A stretch of 64,000 nucleotides of DNA from Paenibacillus sp. FSL A5-0031 (GCF_001956295.1 NZ_MRTD01000002.1:312501-376500), one strand, 5' to 3'. Positions 8,665 through 16,699 are shown, counted from the stretch's first letter. Translations and numbers: made by a program. Notes: a model not told the origin generated them from the letters alone.

Positions 8665-10447
8665 CGCTGTCAGCCTCCTTCAAATAGGGTTTCGATAATA
8701 ATAGAGGGAGATGCATCATAACCTTTGTTCCCTCTTCTGATGAGGCAAGGGACAAGCCTGTACTCTGATTTTTGAAAAGAAGCTCCAAGCTTTCTCGAAT
8801 ATTTTGAATACCGATGCTCTTCCGCTTACGGAACACCTTCTTCTCTTTGGCACGTTCTACCCCTACTCCATTGTCCGCCACTTCAAGATACAAAAGATCA
8901 TGTCTCGCCTCTGCTTTGATTTCAATTCGGCCGTCACTCCGTCTCCCTCCAAACCCATGTATAATGGCGTTTTCTACCAAAGGCTGAAGACAGAATTTCG
9001 GAACCAGTGCAAAGTTTAGCTCGTCACTTAGTTCATAGCTGACTGTAATATGCCCACCGAAGCGCGCGCTTTGTATGCGCATATAGGAATCGATAAGCGC
9101 AATCTCATCTTTCAGCAGGATAAGATCAACCTCTACATTCAATGTCGTCTCTAATATTTTTCCGAGCGAAACACAAATTTCATAAATGTCATCCTCATCC
9201 TTCTCAAGCGCTATGCTTTTAATAACATTAAGCGTATTCAAGAGAAAATGCGGGTTCATTTGAGATAAAAGAACCTGAAAGCGGACGACTTGCCTCTGAC
9301 GTTCCTCTAATTGAAGCCGTTCCATTAAGCCATTTATATCGTCAATCATAGTATTGAAGCTTCGCGTGAGTGCAAGAATTTCACCTCGCCCTTGTTCTGG
9401 CAGCTTTACTTTGAGGTTGGTCTTGACCGATATCTCCATCTTTCGCTGCAGCGTTTTTAGAGGAACGGTAATCGTTGAAGAAATAAAATAGGTCATCATG
9501 ACAAACACAAGCGTAATCAAACCGAAGATAGCGAAAAAGCGTTTTTTCAACGTTTCCACTTCTTCAAACAGCAAGGACAAGGGTACTTTTTTCACAATAA
9601 ACCCATTTAACTGAGCAATACGGCTGAACGTATACAATACCTTCTCATCTTGGCTAACAATGGAAGCAGATGCAGAGGGCTCTTTTACTTCGAGCATCGC
9701 TGATAAAATGGCAGGATCAATCGCTTCATCGGCATCAGACTGCACCATTGATTTTCCTGTATGATCCAATAAATAATAAATGCCTTCGCGCTGCCTATCT
9801 CTCATCACCTTGTTGAACCATTGCTCATAATCGATGCTGATACGGGCATAGGCGTACTCTTTGAGATTCTCATCGCGGAGCATCTGATAGAGACTAAGCA
9901 TATTTTGATTGGGTTTAATAACCGAACTCACATAATTGGTATCGCTTGCATTCCAAATGGAGCTTTCCCCTTCATTGGAGGAAAGCATCTTTACCCATGC
10001 TTCATTCGTAATCGAGGAGTAATTCAGTGGCTCACGAGGAGCAAAGGAGGTATAGGCATAACCTTGTTTATCTACCAGCGTATAATACACCGTTGCACCA
10101 GTCAGGAAGAAGCTGTTCTCAATGCTTGCGAACTTATTCTCCACCAGTTCCTTCCGAGTTAGCGGATCTTTCTGTTCCGGATTTTTCATAACCGAGCGGA
10201 TGGTGTCATCCTGTTCTAATAGCAGACCTGTCTTCATAACAAGCCCGAGCACATCTAGGAAAGACTTCTCGATATCGAGAAGCTGATCCTCGTTTTTGGC
10301 GGAGGCTTCCTCCTGTAGAACTCTTTCCGTTTCACTGAAATTATAAATAACTAATAAAACGAATGGAGCTAGCACTAACAGCAAAAAAGCCATCAATATT
10401 CTGTTTTTGAACGTTTCTGGAGTTAAGCCTCTAATCCATTTGTTCAC
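8642..10447 (-). CDS. YesM-type sensor histidine kinase
   Basis: The protein has 601 residues. A transmembrane helix spans about 16-35, followed by an extracellular sensing region of about 265 residues and a second helix at 303-324. A HAMP linker follows to ~377. The His_kinase domain has the phospho-acceptor in QMNPHFLLNTLN (His400), and a HATPase domain has NAIIHGFG and DNGVGV. This is the LytS/YesM class that partners AraC-type regulators. It probably senses a sugar, or the loaded binding protein, outside the cell. It overlaps the regulator gene by 23 bp. Confidence 0.94.
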   Translation of the reverse strand: MNKWIRGLTPETFKNRILMAFLLLVLAPFVLLVIYNFSETERVLQEEASAKNEDQLLDIEKSFLDVLGLVMKTGLLLEQDDTIRSVMKNPEQKDPLTRKELVENKFASIENSFFLTGATVYYTLVDKQGYAYTSFAPREPLNYSSITNEAWVKMLSSNEGESSIWNASDTNYVSSVIKPNQNMLSLYQMLRDENLKEYAYARISIDYEQWFNKVMRDRQREGIYYLLDHTGKSMVQSDADEAIDPAILSAMLEVKEPSASASIVSQDEKVLYTFSRIAQLNGFIVKKVPLSLLFEEVETLKKRFFAIFGLITLVFVMMTYFISSTITVPLKTLQRKMEISVKTNLKVKLPEQGRGEILALTRSFNTMIDDINGLMERLQLEERQRQVVRFQVLLSQMNPHFLLNTLNVIKSIALEKDEDDIYEICVSLGKILETTLNVEVDLILLKDEIALIDSYMRIQSARFGGHITVSYELSDELNFALVPKFCLQPLVENAIIHGFGGRRSDGRIEIKAEARHDLLYLEVADNGVGVERAKEKKVFRKRKSIGIQNIRESLELLFKNQSTGLSLASSEEGTKVMMHLPLLLSKPYLKEADSDVDRIDR

Positions 10448-10614
10448 GCGATATGCCCCCCAAGTGCTCTCATCTGTTTAAAAATTGATTCGACATACCT
10501 CTCAAGATAACGCGAATAGTCCGTAGGAGCAAGCTTGAAAATAAAGCTGATAACTCTCCTTCATCATGACATAAGCCAATGGATTGACCTAACTTGCGGT
10601 GTTTGCGCCCAGTG

Positions 10615-10637
10615 AAAAAAAGAGCCCTTATGGGCTC
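10615..10637 (-). terminator. Rho-independent terminator of the 10.7-13.1 kb operon
   Basis: A 6-bp GC-rich stem (GAGCCC/GGGCTC, 10622-10637) with a 4-base loop is followed on the minus strand by seven T's (A's at 10615-10621). It ends the operon right after the decayed gene-junction copy. Confidence 0.8.
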
Positions 10638-10667
10638 CCTCAAATGGCGTGTTGTTGCATACCGTAA

Positions 10668-10726
10668 ATAATCGTCATGAAAGCACCTTCGCGCTCCGCT
10701 TAATTCTGTATTTATAGAGTATCCAT
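10668..10726 (-). pseudogene. Decayed partial copy of the HGS-protein/P-loop-kinase gene junction
   Basis: These 59 bases match 11799-11857 at 52 positions. In the minus direction they encode the last ~16 residues of the HGS-motif protein up to its stop. They also include the overlapping ATGACGATTAT start of the P-loop kinase, which then runs out of similarity. There is nothing else of either gene here: upstream is the GNAT stop (10730), downstream the terminator. This is best explained by a past tandem duplication of the operon segment followed by deletion. Confidence 0.75.
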
Positions 10727-10729
10727 TTG

Positions 10730-11134
10730 TTAACGAGGCCTTCTATTCATAAAACGTTCCGTGTTTTTCATAAAGCCATACTTTTCGTATAGTCCATGAC
10801 CATCGAGCGTACCAAGCAGACCCATCATTCCTTCAAACTGCTCGGTTATCACTTCTACTAATTTCTTTCCTAGCCCGGCGCCTCTATATTCCTCATCGAC
10901 AAAAACGTCGCATAGGTAATACATAGTCGCAAAGTCCGTCACTACACGAGCAAAACCAACCTGCTTGTCCCCATCATAAACGCCAAAGCAGACCGAGTTA
11001 TTTATAGATTCTTCTATCATTTCTAATGACCTTTTATTCGCCCAATAGCTTCTAGCCAAGAAGCCGCATATGGTGTCGATCTTAAGCATTGATTTATCAT
11101 CGCTTATTACAAACCGGTCATACAATAGCTCCAT
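10730..11134 (-). CDS. GNAT family N-acetyltransferase
   Basis: The protein has about 134 residues. The GNAT core is clear: VGFARVVTD strand, LCDVFVDEEYRGAGLGKKLVE acetyl-CoA site, and a C-terminal GLYEKYGF strand-helix. It resembles the short YjdJ/YkkB-like GNAT group; its substrate is unknown. I prefer the ATG at 11134, about 12 bases after GAGAGG. The TTG at 11146 sits directly against that ribosome site and is too close. It is the last intact gene of a five-gene minus-strand operon and lies 18 bases after the P-loop kinase stop. Confidence 0.88.
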   Translation of the reverse strand: MELLYDRFVISDDKSMLKIDTICGFLARSYWANKRSLEMIEESINNSVCFGVYDGDKQVGFARVVTDFATMYYLCDVFVDEEYRGAGLGKKLVEVITEQFEGMMGLLGTLDGHGLYEKYGFMKNTERFMNRRPR

Positions 11135-11152
11135 ATTAACACCCAACCTCTC

Positions 11153-11809
11153 TTATCCTTTTAGTAAATCAGAAGCCTTATTTTCGCGAAGCCAACTGAT
11201 CATAAAATCAAACAACTCTACAGAATACGTGTGTTCTTGGGGTCTTGAGGGCATTGTCTCAACAATTTGTTGTACATTATTTTCAATCGATACGGATTCA
11301 ATGAAACTGACCAAACCCGGAATAAATGAATTTAAAGCTTCAAAATAGTGCCTTTGCGGTTCAATAAATGTTAAATTCATTTCAAACCCGCTTCGCCTTC
11401 TAGTTGCATCACCCTCTTTGCGTTTACGCAGCTCAGCCTCATTTATGTTCAATAGGTAATACTTATCTGGAAAGCCAAGCTTGCGGGCAAGCAATTGCTT
11501 ACGGAAATAATCCGTTAGGAACTCAAGCGACTGTCCGCCAAAGAGAGTAAACCCAAAAGCCCAGTTGTACCAGAAAGGCTGAAATAGATCGATGTCAATA
11601 ACAACGAAACGATGGTCCTTACTCTTTTCCTGCGCTATTCTAAAGCGATCAAGTTGACGCTCAAAAAACCATTCAGGATACTCGATTTCTGGACGTTTCC
11701 ACAACGTATTTACTTCGGGAATATGATAACCGCCGTATTTTAATGCTAACGCGCTTGAGGTGGTCGTCTTGCCAACTGCACTCGCACCTTCCATATGTAT
11801 AATCGTCAT
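11153..11809 (-). CDS. P-loop NTPase, nucleoside/small-molecule kinase-like
   Basis: The protein has 218 residues. A Walker A motif lies at the very start (GASAVGKTT, residues 8-16), followed by a DxD-like VVIDIDLFQP near residue 70. A lid-like Arg/Lys-rich segment (RKRKEGDATRRR) sits near residues 130-142. The size and layout resemble AAA_28 or thymidylate/chloramphenicol-kinase-type P-loop kinases. It probably phosphorylates a small molecule in the cytoplasm; the substrate is unknown. The start codon overlaps the stop of the upstream HGS-motif gene (ATGA), so translation is coupled. Confidence 0.82.
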   Translation of the reverse strand: MTIIHMEGASAVGKTTTSSALALKYGGYHIPEVNTLWKRPEIEYPEWFFERQLDRFRIAQEKSKDHRFVVIDIDLFQPFWYNWAFGFTLFGGQSLEFLTDYFRKQLLARKLGFPDKYYLLNINEAELRKRKEGDATRRRSGFEMNLTFIEPQRHYFEALNSFIPGLVSFIESVSIENNVQQIVETMPSRPQEHTYSVELFDFMISWLRENKASDLLKG

Positions 11810-12483
11810 GAAAGCACCTTCACATTCCGCTTAATTCTGCGTTTATAGAAAATCCATGAAATGAATAGCGATTCCTCTGCTTTATGGGTTGCAACCTTAT
11901 CTATAAAGTAAAAATCTTGGGGATCTACCTCTATTTTTGTAATGGGCAGCAACGGTGATTCACTAATCCACTCGTCAAAAGATACGACTGAATGACTAAC
12001 CATTTTGAACGTATCCTGTGGTAAAATGTAAACCATTCCGCTCGTCCAAGGTACTTTATTCTTAGTCTCGCTTGTGATTGAGAAGAAATAATAGCTCTGA
12101 GATGCCTTTACTTTTAAACAAGCATTTCGAAAGTTGCCTACCACCTTACTCCGATCAAAAACCGCATAAAACAATGGCCAAATGCCATCTTTTGTGCCAA
12201 ATATGGCTTCTACATATTTACCGTTAAAAAGCGTCTGCTTTCTTAACTCGAATTGTTCAATATTTTTATGATTTGACCCGTGCATTATGACTGGTTTCGT
12301 CATTGCAATATACTGAATAAAACGGAATTTGGGAAATGTGCTGGCGTACATTATTCCAGATTTATTGCGGACAGCATCGGAATACAATCTTTCATATTCA
12401 TTAACCTCGTCCTCTGTGAACTTAAATACAGGGGAGCGATAAAATAGAAGTCCCAGCAGCACTGATACTACCTTGGTTATCAT
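11806..12483 (-). CDS. Uncharacterised protein with an ADP-ribosyltransferase-like HGS motif
   Basis: The protein has 225 residues and no signal peptide. The clearest pattern is near residues 66-100: VIMHGSN, then IEQFELRKQ, then an aromatic-rich WPLFYAVFDR. An HG[ST] after a hydrophobic strand is how many ADP-ribosyltransferase-fold proteins (PARP, KptA, RES-like) begin their NAD site. I cannot confirm the remaining catalytic residues, so the link is a hypothesis. GAGGG precedes the ATG. It lies 27 bp after the 57-aa membrane-protein gene and overlaps the kinase gene by 4 bp. Confidence 0.75.
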   Translation of the reverse strand: MITKVVSVLLGLLFYRSPVFKFTEDEVNEYERLYSDAVRNKSGIMYASTFPKFRFIQYIAMTKPVIMHGSNHKNIEQFELRKQTLFNGKYVEAIFGTKDGIWPLFYAVFDRSKVVGNFRNACLKVKASQSYYFFSITSETKNKVPWTSGMVYILPQDTFKMVSHSVVSFDEWISESPLLPITKIEVDPQDFYFIDKVATHKAEESLFISWIFYKRRIKRNVKVLS

Positions 12484-12510
12484 ACAATTCCCTCTATTCG
12501 GACAGAGCCA

Positions 12511-12684
12511 TTATTTTTTCACGCTTCTTATGAAGGTATTGCCCACAACAAGCGTAACGGCGATAACAACAATAATAACTAGAGTATCCTCTGTATCGTG
12601 CACACGATGGGTTAAATCGAACAGATACCCTAATTCGAAAAACAGGATAACTAACCATATAGCAAAATAGTGTTTTGTGCTCAT
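12511..12684 (-). CDS. 57-residue two-helix membrane protein
   Basis: This short gene is read from ATG at 12684 to TAA at 12511. The product has two hydrophobic segments: about residues 6-23 (FAIWLVILFFELGYLF) and 35-48 (LVIIVVIAVTLVVG). An acidic/His loop lies between them, and the tail is basic (RSVKK). It has a proper ribosome site (AAGAGG, 8 bases before ATG) and sits 4 bp after one operon gene and 27 bp before the next. That makes it a real gene despite its size. No function is known; it may be a partner of the membrane-anchored protein just upstream. Confidence 0.78.
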   Translation of the reverse strand: MSTKHYFAIWLVILFFELGYLFDLTHRVHDTEDTLVIIVVIAVTLVVGNTFIRSVKK

Positions 12685-12688
12685 CGTA

Positions 12689-13135
12689 TCAGCCTCTTTT
12701 TCGCTTCCAATTATTTTTCACAAGCATAAAAACGATAATCAACAAAAATAGGCCGCCTATATAAAACAGCACTGTTTTTAAATTAATTGCTTTTCCTTCA
12801 TATTCGCTCCCATACGCTGCCTTAATGAAAGAACCATCGTCCTGCTTTATCGCAATGGCCTCATTTATCGATATTTCCTTGATTGCGTAGTATTCCGTTC
12901 CTTTCGGATAAACGTTTGAGAAATTGCCAGAGTACGTTCCTTCTTCGTCTGAATAGGAAGTAACCTTACCGATTTTAGCGCCTATCTGTGTGGATTCCAC
13001 TTGAGTATCTGAAACTATGTAAGACTTGCCGTCGTTCACAACGAAACGATGCGCCCAATCCGCATGAGCAGTCCCTAACGTAATAAATGAACTTACCGCG
13101 AAAAAAATGCTCATTAAAAACACAAACTTCCTCAT
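12689..13135 (-). CDS. Secreted protein with signal peptide and C-terminal membrane anchor
   Basis: The protein has 148 residues. It begins with a cleavable signal peptide (MRKFVFLMSIFFAVSS, with a likely cut after AHA). An extracellular region of about 90 residues follows, with repeated short beta-type segments (KSYIVSDTQV, GKVTSYSDEEGTYSG). A transmembrane helix near 122-140 (VLFYIGGLFLLIIVFML) and a KNNWKRKRG cytoplasmic tail end the protein. I chose the ATG at 13135 because GGAAGGTGGAG lies just before it. The frame is open for 71 codons further upstream but has no ribosome site there. It is the first gene of the five-gene operon; function unknown. Confidence 0.8.
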   Translation of the reverse strand: MRKFVFLMSIFFAVSSFITLGTAHADWAHRFVVNDGKSYIVSDTQVESTQIGAKIGKVTSYSDEEGTYSGNFSNVYPKGTEYYAIKEISINEAIAIKQDDGSFIKAAYGSEYEGKAINLKTVLFYIGGLFLLIIVFMLVKNNWKRKRG

Positions 13136-13524
13136 TTGGCTCCACCTTCCTATATTGTATCTTATTATGACGAAAAGATAGAGACAGAGTTGCATGAGAA
13201 TCATAATAAACAAATAAAGGGCTGTCTCAGAAGTAGGATTACCTACGCTTGAAACAGACCCTGCTTTGTTTTTTTGAAGGAGCTTGAAGGGGCTCAAGCA
13301 TAGCGATGCCCTTCTCCTATCATTCCTATAGCTTACGAACCTAATCACTCTTATTTAAACCATTCGTAAGGAATTAAAATTGTAACGAACTCCAGAATCG
13401 TTATTTTGAGAAAAATAGCTCGTAACACCATACATGGCATGCTATAGCGTCAATTAGGTTCGTTAAAATAAAACAAACGTAGTTTTTTGCATAATAAGCA
13501 TAGTACAGTTCGTTAGAGTAAAGA
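13136..13524. other. 389-bp intergenic region: promoter area, terminator-like hairpin and inverted repeats
   Basis: No gene is supported here. The left part should hold the promoter of the minus-strand operon starting at 13135. An imperfect 18-bp hairpin lies at 13213-13274. An 11-base inverted repeat (ACGAACCTAAT at 13335-13345, ATTAGGTTCGT at 13453-13463) brackets AT-rich sequence with several more TTCGTTA/TAACGAA elements. Confidence 0.6.
13213..13274. terminator. Probable terminator for the Nudix/TetM-like operon
   Basis: Arms at about 13217-13237 and 13242-13262 pair imperfectly over ~18 bp, with T-rich flanks on both strands. It is the first hairpin downstream of the minus-strand Nudix gene. 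Confidence 0.5.
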
Positions 13525-13977
13525 TCATGGGTTTTCGGTTGTAAATAACTGAGAGGCAGCTTCTTCCGCATAATTTAATATAAGTATACGTTGACCATGC
13601 CCCTCTAATCGATTCACGACTTGTTTAGCCGTCTCGAAATTAAAGGTGACGCGCCCAGTGGTCTCGAAACCTTCCGGCATCGGAACGAAGCTATGTACCT
13701 TCGCAACAACAAATACGGTATACGTATCTGTTTCCGTCCAATACCAGCAGGCAACAGGTATTCTCTCCGGCATCAGCAGCAGTCCGGCTTCCTCCACCGT
13801 CTCCCGATCTAGCGCCTCGTCAATGCTCTCGCCCGGTTCAATTCTTCCGCCAACCGTCGTCAGCGCCTGCTCATTGCGATCCCACACCATCACGATAGAG
13901 CCATCCTCGAGCAAAGGAATACTATGTATGCCAGCGATTCTTTTATCCGTCGGAAGCTCATTCACTCTCTTCAACAT
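13525..13977 (-). CDS. Nudix hydrolase
   Basis: The protein has 150 residues. The Nudix box is clear near residues 44-66: GRIEPGE, then seven residues, then RETVEEAG. It binds Mg2+ and cleaves nucleoside diphosphates linked to another moiety. The position usually held by a bulky aliphatic residue after RE is Thr, a mild deviation. The substrate cannot be told. The ATG has a very good ribosome site (AAGGAGAGGG). It lies 27 bp downstream of the TetM-like GTPase on the same strand, so the two probably share a transcript. Confidence 0.93.
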   Translation of the reverse strand: MLKRVNELPTDKRIAGIHSIPLLEDGSIVMVWDRNEQALTTVGGRIEPGESIDEALDRETVEEAGLLLMPERIPVACWYWTETDTYTVFVVAKVHSFVPMPEGFETTGRVTFNFETAKQVVNRLEGHGQRILILNYAEEAASQLFTTENP

Positions 13978-14004
13978 AAAACCCTCTCCTTCTACTTCTT
14001 GCGG

Positions 14005-16008
14005 CTATGAGCTGGATAGCGCATTTCGAACAGCTAATATATATTTTGACTGATCCAGCGGATTGACGCCTCGCCTTACCCGTTCCGCCTTTACATCAGG
14101 CGGACATTCGCGGTATCCTGCGAAGAAGGTTGCAAGCGCACCTCTGCCCTTGGTTAATGATCCAAATCTCGCAGGAAACTCAAGCGACGTAGCAACGGGA
14201 ATAATCCCTTCAATTTCCATTCTCTCCTGCCTGACAACTGGCGTATCAAACTCACCTCGCATTAGAATGAGCTCGTTCATCAGCTTGCCGCCCGTCTCTT
14301 CTGGGGCAGAGAGGCGGAAGGACAGCATTGGCTCCAGCAGCTTTACTCCAATACGCGACAAGCCATCCATAATGCCCATCGGTGTTGCGACTGCAAAATC
14401 TAGCGGATGCGTATGCCATACATGATGTTCACCCTCAACGAGAGTAACCTTTATATCCGTTACCTCCCAGCCAAAGAGCCCCTGCTGAAGCGCTTCGGGC
14501 ACGCTTCTTGCCACCTCGTTCTGATAGCGGTCAAGCAGCCGCTCTGATCGGACAACGGAGCTGAACGTTATCCCGCTCCCGCGCTCACCAGGCTCAATAT
14601 GAAACCGCAGAATTGCCCAGCATGGCTTCGGCATCGTATAGGCAATGAAACCCTCGCCTGATTGAGCAGGCGTCTCTTTATAGATAACCGATGGCTGATC
14701 GAATTCAGCCTTTAAGCCGTACCGATTGTTCAGCACATGCGTGAGCACCTCAATCTGAATCGGCCCCATGACTTTCAGGTGCAGCTCGCGCTGCTCCTGC
14801 AGCCATTGCAAATCGAGCAGCGGATCTTCATCCGCCAGCTCATGCAGCGCTGCAACGACAGCCGGATATTCGGCTTCGTTGCTCCAGCGCACCTGTACCG
14901 TCAGCAGCGGAACAGCCATCCGCGTCTCACCGGGCACAAACTCAGCGCTGCCTATAATGTCGCCAATGCGCGCCTGAGTCCAGCCGCAGACTGCTGCAAT
15001 ATCGCCTGCCGCGAGCAGCCCTACATCCTCGGCCTTTTGCCCATCGATTTTGCGTATCTGCGTAATTTTCTCTTCGATCTGCTGCGTCTCGTTGCGGACG
15101 GAATCACGATTGCGAATCACCCCGCTGTACAGGCGGACATAGGCGATTCTGCCCATCGCTGCATCGCGCTCAATACGGAAGACGACGCCCGACACCGGAC
15201 CATCTGAGACGATTTGGGGCGGCGGCAGCAGCGTAATCATCGCTTGCATGAGAGGCTCGATGCCTATCCCACGATTCGATGCGCCAAAAAGAATTGGAAA
15301 TAATTCACCGCGCTGCGTGAGCTCAGGCAGCAGTTGATTCAGTTCTGCTTTGGGCAGTGTGCCGCTGTCCAAATATTGAACAAGCAGCGATTCATCTTGC
15401 TCTGCTACGGTCTCCTCCAGCTGCTGCAAATAAAGCTGCGCTTCCTCCGTCTCACTCCCTGATATTCCCGAAACGAGCAGGCTAACCGCACCGCTGAAAC
15501 GATCCTCGATACCAAGCGGAGCCTGAACTGGCGCTGCTTGATTGGATAACAAACGCTTAATTTGCTGGATCGTTCCTATTGGATCTGCACCGATTCGGTC
15601 CAGCTTGTTCACGTAAATAAGAGTTGGAATGTTTCGTTCGCGCAGCGCATGCCATATGACTTCTGTCTGTGCCTGCACACCCTCGACTGCCGACAGAATA
15701 AGCACCGCTCCATCCATGACGCGCAGTGAACGTTCGACCTCAGATAGGAAATCGACGTGCCCCGGTGTATCGACCAGATTAATCGTTACTCCTTGCCAAG
15801 TAAAACGAGTTGCTGCTGCACGTACCGATATGCCTCTTGAGCGTTCCACTTCTAGAAAATCCGTCTGTGACGTGCCTGCATCCACACTGCCAAGCGAACG
15901 AATGCGACCGCTATGGAATAAAATCTGCTCTGTTGTAGTCGTCTTCCCCGCATCAACGTGAGCAAATATTCCGATGTTCCTTATATGTGTTGATGCATTT
16001 GGCTCCAT
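14005..16008 (-). CDS. TetM/TetO-like ribosomal-protection GTPase (EF-G family)
   Basis: The protein has 667 residues. The GTPase motifs are complete: G1 HVDAGKTT (17-24), the RGISV switch region, G3 DTPGH, and G4 NKLD. The N-terminal half follows Tet(M) closely (GSVDAGTSQTD, DGAVLILSAVEGVQAQTE). EF-G-like domains III-V follow. It should bind the ribosomal A-site region and use GTP. The domain IV loop that in Tet(M) reads SPVS and dislodges tetracycline differs here (WHTHPLDF at the matching place). True tetracycline resistance is therefore uncertain, and it could be a housekeeping translation factor of this family. AAGGGG precedes the ATG. Confidence 0.88.
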   Translation of the reverse strand: MEPNASTHIRNIGIFAHVDAGKTTTTEQILFHSGRIRSLGSVDAGTSQTDFLEVERSRGISVRAAATRFTWQGVTINLVDTPGHVDFLSEVERSLRVMDGAVLILSAVEGVQAQTEVIWHALRERNIPTLIYVNKLDRIGADPIGTIQQIKRLLSNQAAPVQAPLGIEDRFSGAVSLLVSGISGSETEEAQLYLQQLEETVAEQDESLLVQYLDSGTLPKAELNQLLPELTQRGELFPILFGASNRGIGIEPLMQAMITLLPPPQIVSDGPVSGVVFRIERDAAMGRIAYVRLYSGVIRNRDSVRNETQQIEEKITQIRKIDGQKAEDVGLLAAGDIAAVCGWTQARIGDIIGSAEFVPGETRMAVPLLTVQVRWSNEAEYPAVVAALHELADEDPLLDLQWLQEQRELHLKVMGPIQIEVLTHVLNNRYGLKAEFDQPSVIYKETPAQSGEGFIAYTMPKPCWAILRFHIEPGERGSGITFSSVVRSERLLDRYQNEVARSVPEALQQGLFGWEVTDIKVTLVEGEHHVWHTHPLDFAVATPMGIMDGLSRIGVKLLEPMLSFRLSAPEETGGKLMNELILMRGEFDTPVVRQERMEIEGIIPVATSLEFPARFGSLTKGRGALATFFAGYRECPPDVKAERVRRGVNPLDQSKYILAVRNALSSS

Positions 16009-16077
16009 ATTGCATATCCCCTTACTCTCACTAGCTGTTCCTTTACTTATCCTACCGCTGAAAGCGTTTTACAGCAA

Positions 16078-16116
16078 CAAAAAACGACCCGCCGGGCAAA
16101 TGCCCGATGAGCCGTT
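16078..16116 (-). terminator. Rho-independent terminator of the YceI gene
   Basis: A long stem (16083-16116) with a perfect GGGCA/TGCCC core is followed on the minus strand by a run of T's. It lies just after the YceI stop at 16139. Confidence 0.8.
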
Positions 16117-16138
16117 AATAAATATGCTTCTTAATCCA

Positions 16139-16672
16139 TTAGCCTTGATGAATCGCTTCAATATCGATTGAAATCTTCACTTCGTCGCCAATGAGCACGC
16201 CGCCCGTTTCAAGAGCAGCATTATACGTTAAGCCGTAGTCGCTGCGTTTCAGGCTGCCCGTCGCGCTAAAGCCTACTTTATCGTTGCCCCAAGGGTCTTT
16301 GCCTGCGCCTTCGAAGCTGACTGCAAATTTCTCGGAACGTGTCACACCATGAAGGCTCACATCGCCAACAACGGAATATTCGCCGTCGTCTGTTTTTGTG
16401 ATTGCCGTTGCAGTAAATACAAGCTTCGGAAACTGCTCGATATCAAAAAAATCATTGTTGCGCAAATGTGCGTCACGATCCTTGTTTCGTGTGTCCACGC
16501 TATCAAGATCAATCGTAAGCTGGATATCAGCTGAAGTCAGGTCATGCGCATCAGCGGAAATATTGGCTTCAAACGCATGAAAAGTACCTTTTACTTTTGC
16601 GATCATCATATGCTTTACCGAGAAATCGATGCTGCTGTGCGTGGAATCAACCGTCCATTGTGATTTTGCCAT
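16139..16672 (-). CDS. YceI family protein (lipocalin-like isoprenoid-binding fold)
   Basis: The protein has 177 residues and the full family pattern: WTVDSTHSSIDFSVKHMMIAKVKG at the start, LTIDLDSVDTRNKDRDAHLRNNDFFD in the middle, VGDVSLHGVTR, then SDYGLTYNAALETGG near the end. YceI proteins form a beta-barrel that binds long isoprenoid or amphiphilic molecules, and in Firmicutes they are often stress-induced. No signal peptide is present, so it is cytoplasmic. GGAGG lies upstream of the ATG. The leader carries direct repeats of AACTTACT (16700-16721), which may be a repressor site. Confidence 0.95.
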   Translation of the reverse strand: MAKSQWTVDSTHSSIDFSVKHMMIAKVKGTFHAFEANISADAHDLTSADIQLTIDLDSVDTRNKDRDAHLRNNDFFDIEQFPKLVFTATAITKTDDGEYSVVGDVSLHGVTRSEKFAVSFEGAGKDPWGNDKVGFSATGSLKRSDYGLTYNAALETGGVLIGDEVKISIDIEAIHQG

Positions 16673-16699
16673 TTTAAAATTCCTCCAATAAAAATTATT

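Noticed and set aside
12473..12670. 65-codon plus-strand frame
   Set aside because: It is antisense to the well-supported 57-residue gene and lacks a ribosome site.
13213..13274. Possible end of an insertion sequence
   Set aside because: The sequence is self-complementary as a hairpin with T-rich flanks, and there is no transposase remnant or target duplication. It fits a terminator.
14737..15207. 156-codon plus-strand frame inside the TetM-like gene
   Set aside because: It is antisense to a clear GTPase gene, with no ribosome site and no recognisable motif.
14005..16008. Horizontally acquired tetracycline-resistance island
   Set aside because: No transposon, conjugation or integrase genes are nearby, base composition looks like the surroundings, and the drug-displacing loop differs from Tet(M).
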